Shown here piece after piece: positions 54,417-62,909 of a DNA stretch of 64,000 nucleotides. The stretch's first letter is position 1. Every line of letters begins with the position of its first letter. The stretch spans positions 3,844,001 to 3,908,000 of the forward strand of contig NZ_CP095050.1 in the NCBI RefSeq assembly GCF_022921075.1, in the 5' to 3' direction. The notes under the pieces are model-generated. The model saw only the letters and a list, made by a program, of their open reading frames with translations. It was not told where the DNA came from and did no database searches. This stretch comes from Hymenobacter sp. 5317J-9 (GTDB lineage Bacteria > Bacteroidota > Bacteroidia > Cytophagales > Hymenobacteraceae). Both the position numbers and the translations under genes were made by a program.

Positions 54417-57400
54417 TTAAATCGACAGGTTGAAGCCGAACGTGTAGGTGCGGGCCTGCGGGTAGCTGCCGTTGTCGTAGCCGCCGGGCTGCAGGGCCTC
54501 GGGCGAGTAGCCGCCGGTGTAGTTGTGCCAGATGTAGGCGTTTTCGAGGGCGAAGTATACCCGGGCGCCGGAGTAGAAATGGCTCTTGGGCAGGGTGTAG
54601 CCCAGGGTCACGTTTTTGACGCGGATGTAGTCAGAACTATACAGCCAGCGCGAGTCGAAGTAGGCGCCGGTGGTGGCCCCGATGCTGGGCGTCTTGCCGT
54701 CGCCGGGGTCGGCTTCCGACTTCCAGCGGTTGTTCCAGTTGGCGGCGTGGTTGTAGAGGTAGCCCATGCCGGGCCGGTCGATGGAGCGGCCGATGAGCGA
54801 GTACAGGTCGCCGCCCTGCTGGGCGTTCACCAGCACGTTCAGGTCGAAGTTCTTGTAGCGGAAGCTGTTGGACAGGCCGAAGGTGAACTTGGGCTGGGGG
54901 TTGCCGATGACGGTGCGGTCGTCGTTGTTGATGATGCCGTCGCCGTTCACGTCGCGGTACTTGGCGTCGCCCACGCGGGTGCCGGCCATTTTGGGCCCCG
55001 CGTCCACTTCGGCCTGCGTCTTATACACGCCAATGGCGTCGTAGAGCAGGAAGGAGTTGATGGGCACGCCCACCTGCAGAATGCTGGTCAGGTTCTGGAA
55101 GCCGCCGGGCACGGGGGTGTCGTCGTAGCCCAGCTTGGTCACTTTGTTGTCGTTGTAAGAGGCGTTAAACGAAGTGCTCCACTCGAAAGCGCCCACCAGG
55201 TTGCGCGAATTCAGGCCCAGCTCCACGCCCACGTTGCGCACGTTGCCAATGTTTTGCAGGCTGCGCGTGAAGCCCGTGATGGACGACACCGGCACGGTGT
55301 AGAGCAGGTCGGAGGTGTTCTTGATGTAGTAGTCGGCCGTCACCGACAAGCGGTTGTTGAGCACGCTGAAGTCGAGGCCGTAGTTCCAGCTGGCCGTTTG
55401 CTCCCAGCCCAGCACGTCGTTCTGGAAGTTGGCGGGGCTGTAGCCGGTGGTGGGCGTCTGGCTGGTGCCCAGCGGGTAGTTGTTCACGCCCAGCACCGCA
55501 AACTGCGAGTTGCTCGGGATGCGGTTGTTGCCGGTCACGCCGTAGCTGGCCCGGAACTTCAGGTCGGAAATAGCCGACACGCCGGCCATGAAATTTTCGC
55601 CCGACACGCGCCAGCCCACGCTCACGGCCGGGAAGTAGCCGAAGGGGCGGTTGTTGCCGAACTTCGACGAGCCGTCGCGGCGCAGGCTCGCCGACAGCAG
55701 GTACTTCTGCTTGTAGTCGTACTGAGCGCGCGTAAAGTAGGACAGCAGCAGGTCCTTGGTGGGCACGGCGATGTTGTTCTGGTCGGTGGTGGAGTTCGAG
55801 CGGTCAAACACGTAGGTCCAGTCGTTGGGCAGCTGCGTGTTTTGCTGCTGCGACCGGTCTTCGCGGGTGCGCTCGGTCGAGTAGCCCAGAATGGCGTTCA
55901 GGTGGTGGTCGCCGAAGCTGCGCGTGTAGTTAAATACGCCCTGGAACAGGTAGCGCGTGTTGAAGGTCTGGTAGTAGCGCGAGCGGCTCAGGGCGCCTTC
56001 GTAAGGAGCGTTGTACCAGGTCACAACGGTGCTGGTGGGGAAAAACTGCTGGTCCTGGTAGTAGCCGTTGTCCAGCGCGCCCAGCAGCTGCAGCTGCAGG
56101 CCTTTGTAGATGTCTACGTTCAGGCCCATGTTGGCATTGAGGCGGGTGCGGGTGCCGTTCACGTCGCTGCGCTCCATCACGGCCACGGGGCTGATGTAGT
56201 TGCCCGAGTAGTTGTAGCTGCGGTAGGGCTGGGCGCCCACGTAGTTGCCGGCCTCCTTGGGGCCCACGGGGGGCATCTGGGCGGCGTTGAGGGCCTGGCC
56301 GCCGGTGCCGTCCACGCGGCCCAGGCTGGCCCATTCCATGCTGGGCGCCAGCGTCATAAACAGCTTGATGCCTTTCTTAATCTGGGCGTCGAAGTTGGCG
56401 CGCAGCGTGGCGCGCTTCAGGTTGGTGCCCACAATGATGCCGTTCTGGTCCAGGTACGAGCCGTTGATGTTGTAGGTCACGTTGTCGGAGCCGCCCGACA
56501 CGCCCACCGTGTACTGCTGCATGGGCGCGCGCTGGAAAATGGCGTTCTGCCAGTCGGTGTAGGCCAGGCTGTCCTGGCCGTAAGCCCACTTGGGGTCGTA
56601 GGTGTAGCGAATGACGTTGGTCGTGCTTGGCGGCACGCCGTTCACGGTGAGGCGCTGCAGGCGGGTGGCGCGCGAGTCGGTGGGGCGGTTCAGGGCGGGG
56701 TTCTGGTTCACCCAATCAATGTCGATGCCTTCCTTGCGCATCTGAATCCACTCCTCGGCCGACTGCACCTTCAGCCGGCTTTCGGCCAGCTGCACGCCCG
56801 TGAAACCCGAGAAGTTGAGCTTGGCCGCGCCCTTTTTGCCGCGCTTGGTGGTCACGAGCACCACGCCGTTGGAGCCGCGCGAGCCGTAGATGGCCGCCGA
56901 AGCGGCGTCTTTCAGCACCTCAATGTTGGCCACGTCGGTGGGGTTGATGCCGCGCAGGTTGTCCACGGGCACGCCGTCCACCACGTACAGGGGCTCGTTG
57001 GAGGCGTTGATGGAGGCCGCGCCGCGCACCCGAATCTGCAAATCGGCGCCGGGCTCGCCGGAGGGCGTTTGCACGTACACGCCGGGCATCTGGCCCACCA
57101 GCGCGTTCTCGATGCGGTTCACGGGCCGCTCCTCAATGTCCTTGGCCGAAATGCCGGTCACGGCGCCGGTCACGTTGCCGGCCTTCTGGGTGCCGTAGCC
57201 CACCACCACCACTTCGTCGAGGCCCTTGGCGTCGACGGCCAGCACGGGGCTAACGGTGGTTTGGCCGTTCAGGGCAATTTCCTGGGTGGCATAGCCCACG
57301 AAGGAAAACACGAGGGTGCCGCCCTCCGCGGGCACCTGCAGGGTGTAGGTGCCGTCCACGCCGGTGCTGGCGCCGTTGGTGGTGCCTTTTAGCAGCACCG

Positions 57401-57548
57401 TCACGCCGGGCAGGGCTTCTTTGGTGTCGGCGGTGGTCACCTTGCCGCTCACGGTTCGGGTTGTGGCGCTCTGAGCCAGGGCGGCCGGGGCATACAGCCC
57501 CGCCAGCACCAGCAGCATCAGGCATGCCAGCCGGTATAGTTTGTTCAT
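54417..57548 (-). CDS. SusC-like TonB-dependent transporter (RG-I locus, arm 2)
   Basis: 1043 residues. Signal peptide about 1-25 (LACLMLLVLAGLYAPAALAQ). The carboxypeptidase-D-regulatory-like domain (about 32-110) contains GKVTTADTKEALPGVTVLLK. The plug domain begins LDEVVVVGYGTQKAGNVTGA. The barrel ends TYTFGFNLSI. First gene of a minus-strand run of nine that includes PL11, three esterase and hydrolase types, and GH2. Its promoter has an operator-like site with both half-sites perfect and a recognisable -7 box (TAATTTCA). Confidence 0.94.
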   Translation of the reverse strand: MNKLYRLACLMLLVLAGLYAPAALAQSATTRTVSGKVTTADTKEALPGVTVLLKGTTNGASTGVDGTYTLQVPAEGGTLVFSFVGYATQEIALNGQTTVSPVLAVDAKGLDEVVVVGYGTQKAGNVTGAVTGISAKDIEERPVNRIENALVGQMPGVYVQTPSGEPGADLQIRVRGAASINASNEPLYVVDGVPVDNLRGINPTDVANIEVLKDAASAAIYGSRGSNGVVLVTTKRGKKGAAKLNFSGFTGVQLAESRLKVQSAEEWIQMRKEGIDIDWVNQNPALNRPTDSRATRLQRLTVNGVPPSTTNVIRYTYDPKWAYGQDSLAYTDWQNAIFQRAPMQQYTVGVSGGSDNVTYNINGSYLDQNGIIVGTNLKRATLRANFDAQIKKGIKLFMTLAPSMEWASLGRVDGTGGQALNAAQMPPVGPKEAGNYVGAQPYRSYNYSGNYISPVAVMERSDVNGTRTRLNANMGLNVDIYKGLQLQLLGALDNGYYQDQQFFPTSTVVTWYNAPYEGALSRSRYYQTFNTRYLFQGVFNYTRSFGDHHLNAILGYSTERTREDRSQQQNTQLPNDWTYVFDRSNSTTDQNNIAVPTKDLLLSYFTRAQYDYKQKYLLSASLRRDGSSKFGNNRPFGYFPAVSVGWRVSGENFMAGVSAISDLKFRASYGVTGNNRIPSNSQFAVLGVNNYPLGTSQTPTTGYSPANFQNDVLGWEQTASWNYGLDFSVLNNRLSVTADYYIKNTSDLLYTVPVSSITGFTRSLQNIGNVRNVGVELGLNSRNLVGAFEWSTSFNASYNDNKVTKLGYDDTPVPGGFQNLTSILQVGVPINSFLLYDAIGVYKTQAEVDAGPKMAGTRVGDAKYRDVNGDGIINNDDRTVIGNPQPKFTFGLSNSFRYKNFDLNVLVNAQQGGDLYSLIGRSIDRPGMGYLYNHAANWNNRWKSEADPGDGKTPSIGATTGAYFDSRWLYSSDYIRVKNVTLGYTLPKSHFYSGARVYFALENAYIWHNYTGGYSPEALQPGGYDNGSYPQARTYTFGFNLSI

Positions 57549-57628
57549 AACTCCTACTTGTAGTGTGGTGGGTTTGTGGAAGAGCCGGAAGACGCCTTGT
57601 CAGTAAGTAAGGGCTTCCTTAGCTGAGG

Positions 57629-57636
57629 TGAAATTA
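57629..57636 (-). promoter_or_regulatory. -7 box of the second susC gene
   Basis: TAATTTCA on the minus strand, resembling TAnnTTTG, 27 bases downstream of the operator half-site. Confidence 0.45.
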
Positions 57637-57659
57637 GAATTGGCCCTAGCCCTCACTTA

Positions 57660-57673
57660 CCTGTGCTCACCTG
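57660..57673 (-). promoter_or_regulatory. Rhamnose/RG-I operator-like site, second susC gene
   Basis: Minus-strand reading CAGG-TGAGCA-CAGG, followed by TAAG. Both half-sites are perfect and the spacer fits the consensus WGAGYA. Confidence 0.65.
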
Positions 57674-57899
57674 AATTTGCCAAATTCTGTAGCATCTTTT
57701 CATTCTTGGTTCCTATCGCCGGGACAATGTGCCGGCAGCCGCCTGTTTACCCAATCTTGGCCATTCCCACGGGCGACCATCTGGCAAAGCTGCCCGAACC
57801 GGTTATTCGGGCGTAATGCTTCATGCTTCGCGTGGCCAGCGTATGAGTGGGAGCTGGGCCAACGCTAAATTCCCCGGCAACCAGGCACCCGAAAGCAGT

Positions 57900-57937
57900 C
57901 GTGCCCACCAACCGTTTCTCAACAGCTGGTGGGCACG
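57900..57937 (-). terminator. Hairpin downstream of rhaT
   Basis: CGTGCCCACCA (57900-57910) pairs with TGGTGGGCACG (57927-57937) around a 16-base loop, 31 bases past the rhaT stop codon. It has no T-run, so termination is likely but not proven. Confidence 0.5.
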
Positions 57938-57968
57938 AATTATTAATTCCCCAATAGAGCGGCTTCGC

Positions 57969-59054
57969 TTATTCGGTGGTCTGCACCGAGGCTGTCTCCT
58001 GCGCATCCTTGTGCGCGGGGTCGCCGAGGTAGTTGCCGTAGCCCACCACCACCGTAGACAGCACCACCGCAATAATGCCCAGCGTGACCGTGCGCATGGT
58101 GGTGCGGTTGGCGCCGCGCCACTCGTGCAGAATCAGGCCCCACATCGAGCTAAAGGCAATAATAAAGGCCATGTGTAGTGTCCAGCCCGAGAAGCGGTAG
58201 GCGCCCATTTGGCTGTCGCCCATGCCATAAAAGAAGAACTGGAAGTACCACGTAGTGCCCGCAAGCGCGCAAAACAGGATGTTGCGCAGGGCCGGGTACG
58301 AAGGATTGAGGTAATTGGTATAGGTCTTGTTTTTGACGTTGAGGTAGAGGCACCAGATGGCGTTGGTGGTGAGGCCACCCAGCAGGATGATGACCAGAAT
58401 GGCGTTGTTGACGAACAGCGGGTTGGTGCCGTTTTTGGCGGCCAGTTCGGCAATGGGCTGCCCGGCCGTGAGCCCGAACGAGAAGCAGGCGCTCATCACG
58501 CCCGAAAACACGGCCACCAGCAGGCCCTTCTTCAGGTCGAACTCGGCAATGGATTCCTGCTTCTGCTCCTGCGTAAGGGTCTTTTCCTTGAGCAGGCCCG
58601 CCCGACCGCAAATCAGAATGCCCAGCACGCACACGCCCAGCCCCAGCAAAATGTAGCGGCCCGAAGCCGAGGCGGCCAGCTCGCCCATCTTGCCTTCGTA
58701 GATGGGCGGCACCAGCGTACCAAACACCGCGCACAGCCCCAGCGTGACGGCCATGCCCAGGCTCAGGCCCAGGTAGCGCATGGCCAGCCCAAACGTGAGC
58801 CCGCCCGTGCCCCAGAGAATGCCCCAGAAGTACGCCCAGAAAATGGTGGAACTGTCGGCTTGGTGCAGCACCTCAAACAGGTGCGGCACGGTGAGGTAGC
58901 CCAGAATCCAGGGGGCCAGCAGCCAGCTCACGATGCCGCCCACCAGCCAGTAGCTTTCCCAGGCCCAGCCGTTGATTTTCTTGTAGGGCAGGTAAAAACT
59001 GCCGGAGGCGAAGCCGCCCAGCGCATGAAGGATAACTCCCCAGATGACAGCCAT
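57969..59054 (-). CDS. rhaT: L-rhamnose/proton symporter
   Basis: 361 residues with about ten membrane helices. It starts MAVIWGVILHALGGFASGSF and contains LPYKKINGWAWESYWLVGGI, WAYFWGILWGTGGLTFGLAM, and RYLGLSLGMAVTLGLCAVFG, all close to RhaT of enterobacteria and Bacteroidota. It carries L-rhamnose into the cytoplasm with a proton. The start at 59054 is clear; a longer frame to 59243 reads through the divergent promoter region. It is divergent from rhaD across 243 bases, each with its own operator-like site. It lies upstream of the second susC gene on the same strand but probably forms a separate transcript. Confidence 0.95.
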   Translation of the reverse strand: MAVIWGVILHALGGFASGSFYLPYKKINGWAWESYWLVGGIVSWLLAPWILGYLTVPHLFEVLHQADSSTIFWAYFWGILWGTGGLTFGLAMRYLGLSLGMAVTLGLCAVFGTLVPPIYEGKMGELAASASGRYILLGLGVCVLGILICGRAGLLKEKTLTQEQKQESIAEFDLKKGLLVAVFSGVMSACFSFGLTAGQPIAELAAKNGTNPLFVNNAILVIILLGGLTTNAIWCLYLNVKNKTYTNYLNPSYPALRNILFCALAGTTWYFQFFFYGMGDSQMGAYRFSGWTLHMAFIIAFSSMWGLILHEWRGANRTTMRTVTLGIIAVVLSTVVVGYGNYLGDPAHKDAQETASVQTTE

Positions 59055-59072
59055 AGTGTTTTCGGTTTTGGG

Positions 59073-59080
59073 CAAAGCTG
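59073..59080 (-). promoter_or_regulatory. -7 box of rhaT
   Basis: CAGCTTTG on the minus strand, keeping the A and TTTG of the consensus TAnnTTTG. It is 27 bases from the operator half-site and 19 bases before the start codon. Confidence 0.5.
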
Positions 59081-59103
59081 CCCGGTAAGTGAGCACAAAC
59101 CCT

Positions 59104-59117
59104 CCTGTGCTCTCCTG
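59104..59117 (-). promoter_or_regulatory. Rhamnose operator-like site, rhaT
   Basis: Minus-strand reading CAGG-AGAGCA-CAGG, followed by AGGG, a perfect match to the consensus. It lies 50-63 bases upstream of the start codon. Confidence 0.7.
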
Positions 59118-59202
59118 ACCGCGAAATAACGGCACCCGGCGCGCCCCGCCCCGGCACGGCAGCTTGTACTTTAGCTCCGCCGTCAACATTTTTATTGCCG
59201 AG

Positions 59203-59216
59203 CAGGAGAGTGCAGG
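59203..59216 (+). promoter_or_regulatory. Rhamnose operator-like site, rhaD
   Basis: Plus-strand reading CAGG-AGAGTG-CAGG, followed by ATGT. Both half-sites are perfect. The -7 box is 28 bases further on. Confidence 0.65.
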
Positions 59217-59240
59217 ATGTTGGTAGCCAGCCCGGGCGGG

Positions 59241-59248
59241 CACCTTTG
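59241..59248 (+). promoter_or_regulatory. -7 box of rhaD
   Basis: CACCTTTG, keeping the A and TTTG of the consensus, 50 bases before the rhaD start codon. Confidence 0.5.
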
Positions 59249-59297
59249 CACCAACCCAACCCTATCCCGATTTCTGTACCGCAACAGAAGCATCATC

Positions 59298-61406
59298 ATG
59301 GAAAAAACCCTCACTTTCCAGCACGTGAGTTACCTCTGGGACGAAGCGAAAGCCGCCGAACTGGCCGGCGACGAAGTGGCCCTGTTCCTCTATCGTTCCA
59401 ACCTGCTGGGCGCCGACCTGCGCCTGACCAACTACGCCGGCGGCAACACCTCCTGCAAAATCACCGAAACCAACCCCGTGACCGGCGAAGCCGCCGAAGT
59501 GATGTGGGTGAAGGGCTCGGGCGGCGACATCGGCACGCTCACCAAAGCCGGCTGCGCCAACCTCTACGTGGAGAAGCTGCACCAGCTCAAAAACCGCTAC
59601 CGCGGGCTGGAATTTGAGGACGAGATGGTGGGCCTGTTCGAGTATTGCCTCTTCGACCCCAAGTGCGCCACGCCCAGCATCGACACGCCGCTGCACGGCC
59701 TGTTGCCCTTCAAGCACATCGACCACCTGCACCCCGACGCCCTGATTGCCATTGCGGCCAGCAAGGACGGTGAGCAGATTATGCACGAAATCTGGGGCGA
59801 CAGCATGGGCTGGCTGCCTTGGCAGAAGCCGGGCTTCGACCTGGGCCTGCAGCTGGAGAAAATTGTGGCCGAAAACCCCGGCCTGCGCGGCGTCATCCTC
59901 GGCGGCCACGGCCTCTTCACCTGGGGCGACACCTCCTACGATTCCTACATCAACACTCTGGAGGTGATTGAGCAGGCCGCCAAGTACCTGGAGGCCAACT
60001 ACGGCAAGAAAGGTCCCGTGTTCGGCGGCGTGAAGCGCGAGCAAACCCTCGACGCCGCCGGCCGCCGTGCCGCCGCCGCCGCCGTGATGCCCGTGCTGCG
60101 CGGCCTGGCCAGCAGCCAGCGCCGCATGCTGGGCCATTACACCGACGACGCCCGCGTGCTGGAGTTCGTGAACTCGAACGACCTGCCCCGCCTGGCCCAG
60201 AAAGGCACCTCCTGCCCCGACCACTTCCTGCGCACCAAAATCCGCCCGCTCGTGCTCGACGCCGACGTGATGCAGGGCGACGCCGCCAGCGTAAAAACCT
60301 ACCTCGAAAGCCAGTTTGAGGCTTACCGCAAGGACTACGTGGCCTACTACGAGCGCAGCAAGCACGCCAACTCGCCGGCCGTGCGCGACGCCAACCCCGT
60401 CATCATCCTGTGGCCCGGCGTGGGCTTGTTCTCCTTCTCGAAAGACAAGCAGACCGCCCGCGTGGCCGCCGAGTTCTACACCAACGCCATCAACGTGATG
60501 AAGGGCGCCGAGGCGGTGAGCACCTACCAGGGCCTGCCCGAACAGGAAGCCTTCAACATTGAGTACTGGCTGCTGGAAGAAGCCAAGCTGCAGCGCATGG
60601 CCCCGCCCAAAGCCCTCTCGGGCAAGGTGGCCTACGTGACCGGCGGCACCGGCGGCATCGGCAAGGCCATCTGCGAGGAGCTGCTGAAGTTCGGCGCCTG
60701 CGTGGTGGCCGCCGACCGCGACCGCCTCGAAGAAACCCAGGCCGACCTGCGCAAGCAATTCGGCAAGGACAGCACCATCACCGCCCCCATCGAAGTAACC
60801 AGCGCCGAAAGCATTGCCGAGTCGCTGCGCGCCGGGGTGCTGCAGTTCGGCGGCGTCGACATCATCGTGAACTGCGCCGGCCTGAGCATCAGCAAGCCGC
60901 TGGCCGACACCACGCAGGCCGACTGGGACGTCCTGAACGACGTGCTGGTGAAAGGCCAGTTCCTGGTGAGCCAAGCTGCCGTCACCATTCTGCGCCAGCA
61001 GGGCCTGGGCGGCGACATCGTGAACATCGCCAGCAAAAACGGCCTCGTGGCCGGCCCCAACAACGTGGCCTACGGCACCGCTAAAGCGGCTCAGCTGCAC
61101 ATGAGCCGCCTGCTGGCTGCCGAGCTCGGCCCCGACAAAATCCGCGTGAATACCGTGAATCCCGACGCCGTGCTGCGCGGCTCCAAAATCTGGGAAGGCG
61201 AGTGGGCCGCCGGCCGCGCCAAGGCCTACGGCATCTCGGTGGAAGAGCTGCCGGCGCACTACGCCAAGCGCACGCTGCTGGGCGAGGAGCTGTTGTCGGA
61301 AGACATTGCCAAAGCCGTGCGCGTGTTCGTGGATGGCTCGCTGAGCAAATCGACCGGCAACGTGCTGAACGTGGACGGCGGCGTGGCCATGGCCTTCGTG
61401 CGCTAA
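59298..61406 (+). CDS. rhaD: Bifunctional rhamnulose-1-phosphate aldolase / lactaldehyde dehydrogenase
   Basis: 702 residues with two domains. The N-terminal class-II aldolase/adducin domain (about 1-420) has NYAGGNTSCK, WVKGSGGD, the metal-binding PFKHIDHLHPDA (His140/His143) and ILGGHGLFTWG (His204). The C-terminal short-chain dehydrogenase (about 441-702) has the NAD-binding TGGTGGIG (448-455), NCAG (525-528) and catalytic Ser579, Tyr592 and Lys596. The protein splits rhamnulose-1-phosphate into DHAP and lactaldehyde, and the dehydrogenase is thought to oxidise lactaldehyde to lactate. The start at 59298 follows three ATC-like codons; a frame from 59217 adds 27 unrelated residues. Known elsewhere as RhaEW-type fusions. 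Confidence 0.95.
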   Translation: MEKTLTFQHVSYLWDEAKAAELAGDEVALFLYRSNLLGADLRLTNYAGGNTSCKITETNPVTGEAAEVMWVKGSGGDIGTLTKAGCANLYVEKLHQLKNRYRGLEFEDEMVGLFEYCLFDPKCATPSIDTPLHGLLPFKHIDHLHPDALIAIAASKDGEQIMHEIWGDSMGWLPWQKPGFDLGLQLEKIVAENPGLRGVILGGHGLFTWGDTSYDSYINTLEVIEQAAKYLEANYGKKGPVFGGVKREQTLDAAGRRAAAAAVMPVLRGLASSQRRMLGHYTDDARVLEFVNSNDLPRLAQKGTSCPDHFLRTKIRPLVLDADVMQGDAASVKTYLESQFEAYRKDYVAYYERSKHANSPAVRDANPVIILWPGVGLFSFSKDKQTARVAAEFYTNAINVMKGAEAVSTYQGLPEQEAFNIEYWLLEEAKLQRMAPPKALSGKVAYVTGGTGGIGKAICEELLKFGACVVAADRDRLEETQADLRKQFGKDSTITAPIEVTSAESIAESLRAGVLQFGGVDIIVNCAGLSISKPLADTTQADWDVLNDVLVKGQFLVSQAAVTILRQQGLGGDIVNIASKNGLVAGPNNVAYGTAKAAQLHMSRLLAAELGPDKIRVNTVNPDAVLRGSKIWEGEWAAGRAKAYGISVEELPAHYAKRTLLGEELLSEDIAKAVRVFVDGSLSKSTGNVLNVDGGVAMAFVR

Positions 61407-61429
61407 GCGGCTGGCATGACGAACAATTA

Positions 61430-61525
61430 GAACGTCATGCAGAGCGCAGCGAAGCGTCTTTACCGCGGTAGTAACCAGATTTACTAAAGCGGTAAAGATG
61501 CTTCGCTATGCTCTGCATGACGTTC
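61430..61525. repeat. Palindromic repeat, family A, copy 4
   Basis: Arms GAACGTCATGCAGAGCGCAG and onward from 61430, and the inverse ending TGCATGACGTTC at 61525, with compensating changes in both arms (TTTACCGC...GCGGTAAA inside). It lies directly downstream of rhaD. Confidence 0.9.
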
Positions 61526-61577
61526 TTTTTGTGCAAAATAATGCCGGCTATCTATCGCCTTGCATGGCCGGATGGGC

Positions 61578-61585
61578 TACATTTG
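61578..61585 (+). promoter_or_regulatory. -7 box of the GntR regulator gene
   Basis: TACATTTG, a full match to TAnnTTTG, 122 bases before the start codon. A TTG lies 15 bases upstream. No CAGG half-site at -27, so the gene seems outside the operator regulon. Confidence 0.5.
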
Positions 61586-61707
61586 GGGCAGGGCCCAGGC
61601 CCGTCGTTTTGCTCCTTCTTTTCCTCGTGCAACTGAATTTCGCCGCCTCCCGCCGGGTTTCCCGGTGGAAAGCAGCCTGAATTCACCGCCCTTGCCCCCC
61701 ACCCGGC

Positions 61708-62718
61708 ATGTACCAACTCCAACTTAAGCCCCTCGATAAAACGCCGAAGTACAAGCAGATTGTGCAGTCGGTGATAATGGACATCGAGCGCGGCGTGCTC
61801 AAGAACGGCGACCACCTGCCCAGCATCAGCGAGCTGAGCGTGGAGCACTACCTGGCCCGCGACACCGTGGAAAAGGCCTACCGCGAGCTGCGCGAGCGGG
61901 GCTTCATCACTTCGGTGCAGGGCAAGGGCTACTACGTGGAAGCCAGCGATACCTCGAAGCTGAAGATTCTGCTGGTCTTCAACAAGCTGAGCTCCTACAA
62001 GAAAATCATCTACTACGCCTTCCTCGAAACCCTCGGCGACCGCGCCACCGTCGACCTGCAGATTCACCACTACAACGTGAACCTGTTTCAGGAAATCATC
62101 GAGAAGAACCTCGGCAAGTACAACTACTACGTGGTGATGCCGCACTTCACCCTCGATACCGACAAGGCGCTGTCGCGGGCCATTCTCAACACCATTCCCT
62201 CGCAGGAATTGGTGCTACTCGACAAAGACATTCCGGAGCTCCCGCACGACTGCCTGCGCGTGTTTCAGGACTTTGACAAGGACATTTTCGGGGCGCTGGA
62301 AAACGCCGAGGACCTGCTGGAAAAGTACACCCGCCTGGTGCTGGTGCTGCCCTCCGACGCCAACCACCCCGAGGAATTGCCCTGGGGTTTTCGCTCCTTC
62401 TGCCTGATGCGCAACAAGGAGTTTTCGGTGGTGGAAAACGCCATGAACGAGGTGATTATTCCCGGCACCGCCTACGTGGTCATTCGCGAAACCGACTTGG
62501 TGGAGCTGGTGAAAAAAATCCGCCAGACAAGCTACCTGCTGGGCCGCGAAGTGGGCATCATCTCCTTCAACGAAACGCCCCTGAAAGAGCTGCTGAATAT
62601 GACGGTGATTACCACCGACTTTGAGGCCATGGGCAAGACAGCCGCCACCCTGTTACTGGAGAAGAAGCGGGTGAAGGTGAAGAACCCGTTTTACACCATC
62701 CGGCGCGGGTCGCTGTAG
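61708..62718 (+). CDS. GntR-family transcriptional regulator with LacI-like sensor domain
   Basis: 336 residues. The winged helix (about 10-77) includes KYKQIVQSVIMDIERGVLKN, LPSISELSVEHYLARDTVEK and GFITSVQGKGYYV. The C-terminal domain (about 84-336) has the alternating strands and helices of a periplasmic-binding-protein-like sugar sensor (LKILLVFNKLSSYKK, NYYVVMPHF, LGREVGIISFNETP). Such fusions control sugar catabolic genes in Bacteroidota. Its place between rhaD and the isomerase points to rhamnose metabolism, but the direct repeats of the operator-like sites are unusual for GntR proteins, which mostly bind palindromes. Whether it is the regulator of those sites is therefore uncertain. 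Confidence 0.88.
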   Translation: MYQLQLKPLDKTPKYKQIVQSVIMDIERGVLKNGDHLPSISELSVEHYLARDTVEKAYRELRERGFITSVQGKGYYVEASDTSKLKILLVFNKLSSYKKIIYYAFLETLGDRATVDLQIHHYNVNLFQEIIEKNLGKYNYYVVMPHFTLDTDKALSRAILNTIPSQELVLLDKDIPELPHDCLRVFQDFDKDIFGALENAEDLLEKYTRLVLVLPSDANHPEELPWGFRSFCLMRNKEFSVVENAMNEVIIPGTAYVVIRETDLVELVKKIRQTSYLLGREVGIISFNETPLKELLNMTVITTDFEAMGKTAATLLLEKKRVKVKNPFYTIRRGSL

Positions 62719-62723
62719 AGACT

Positions 62724-62844
62724 CCTCACCCCCGGCCCCTCTCCCAAGGGAGAGGGGAGTCACAGCGGCTGGAACATAACCTTTCGTCCGGAATCGTCAA
62801 TCATTAGGCTCTCCTCTCCCTTGGGAGAGGGGCCGGGGGTGAGG
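62724..62844. repeat. Palindromic repeat, family C, copy 2
   Basis: Arms CCTCACCCCCGGCCCCTCTC and onward (62724) and the inverse ending GCCGGGGGTGAGG (62844), around an AT-rich centre. It lies directly after the GntR stop codon and before the operator of rhaI. Same family as 21909-22041. Confidence 0.9.
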
Positions 62845-62872
62845 CGCCCTACGTCAGGTTTCCGGCGCAAAA

Positions 62873-62886
62873 CAGGAGAGCCCAGA
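62873..62886 (+). promoter_or_regulatory. Rhamnose operator-like site, rhaI
   Basis: Plus-strand reading CAGG-AGAGCC-CAGA. First half-site perfect, second with one mismatch. The -7 box begins 27-28 bases after the second half-site. Confidence 0.6.
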
Positions 62887-62909
62887 ACAGTTGCGGCGAA
62901 GGGAAACGG

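Larger units (their letters stand above)
57549..57968. other. Regulatory region between rhaT and the second susC gene
   Basis: 420 bases without a gene. It holds the promoter and operator-like site of susC (57629-57673), a 112-base run with no clear feature (about 57720-57890), and a hairpin after rhaT (57900-57937). The transcript leader of susC is about 75 bases. Confidence 0.6.
61407..61707. other. Intergenic region between rhaD and the GntR gene
   Basis: 301 bases containing one family A palindrome (61430-61525) and the GntR promoter (61578-61585). No operator-like CAGG repeat is present at the expected place. Confidence 0.6.

Noticed and set aside
54141..57392. A 1083-codon open frame antisense to the second susC gene
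   Set aside because: Same GC artefact. The minus strand encodes a clear SusC, and the plus-strand translation has no recognisable domain and an extreme Val/Gly/His bias.
59217..59297. A 27-residue N-terminal extension of RhaD
   Set aside because: It would place the -7 box inside the coding region, and the extension (MLVASPGGHLCTNP) has no likeness to the aldolase N-terminus, which starts at MEKTLTFQHV.
30301..61525. CRISPR array
   Set aside because: Family A copies are thousands of bases apart, individually palindromic, and not arranged as regular repeat-spacer units; no cas genes are seen.
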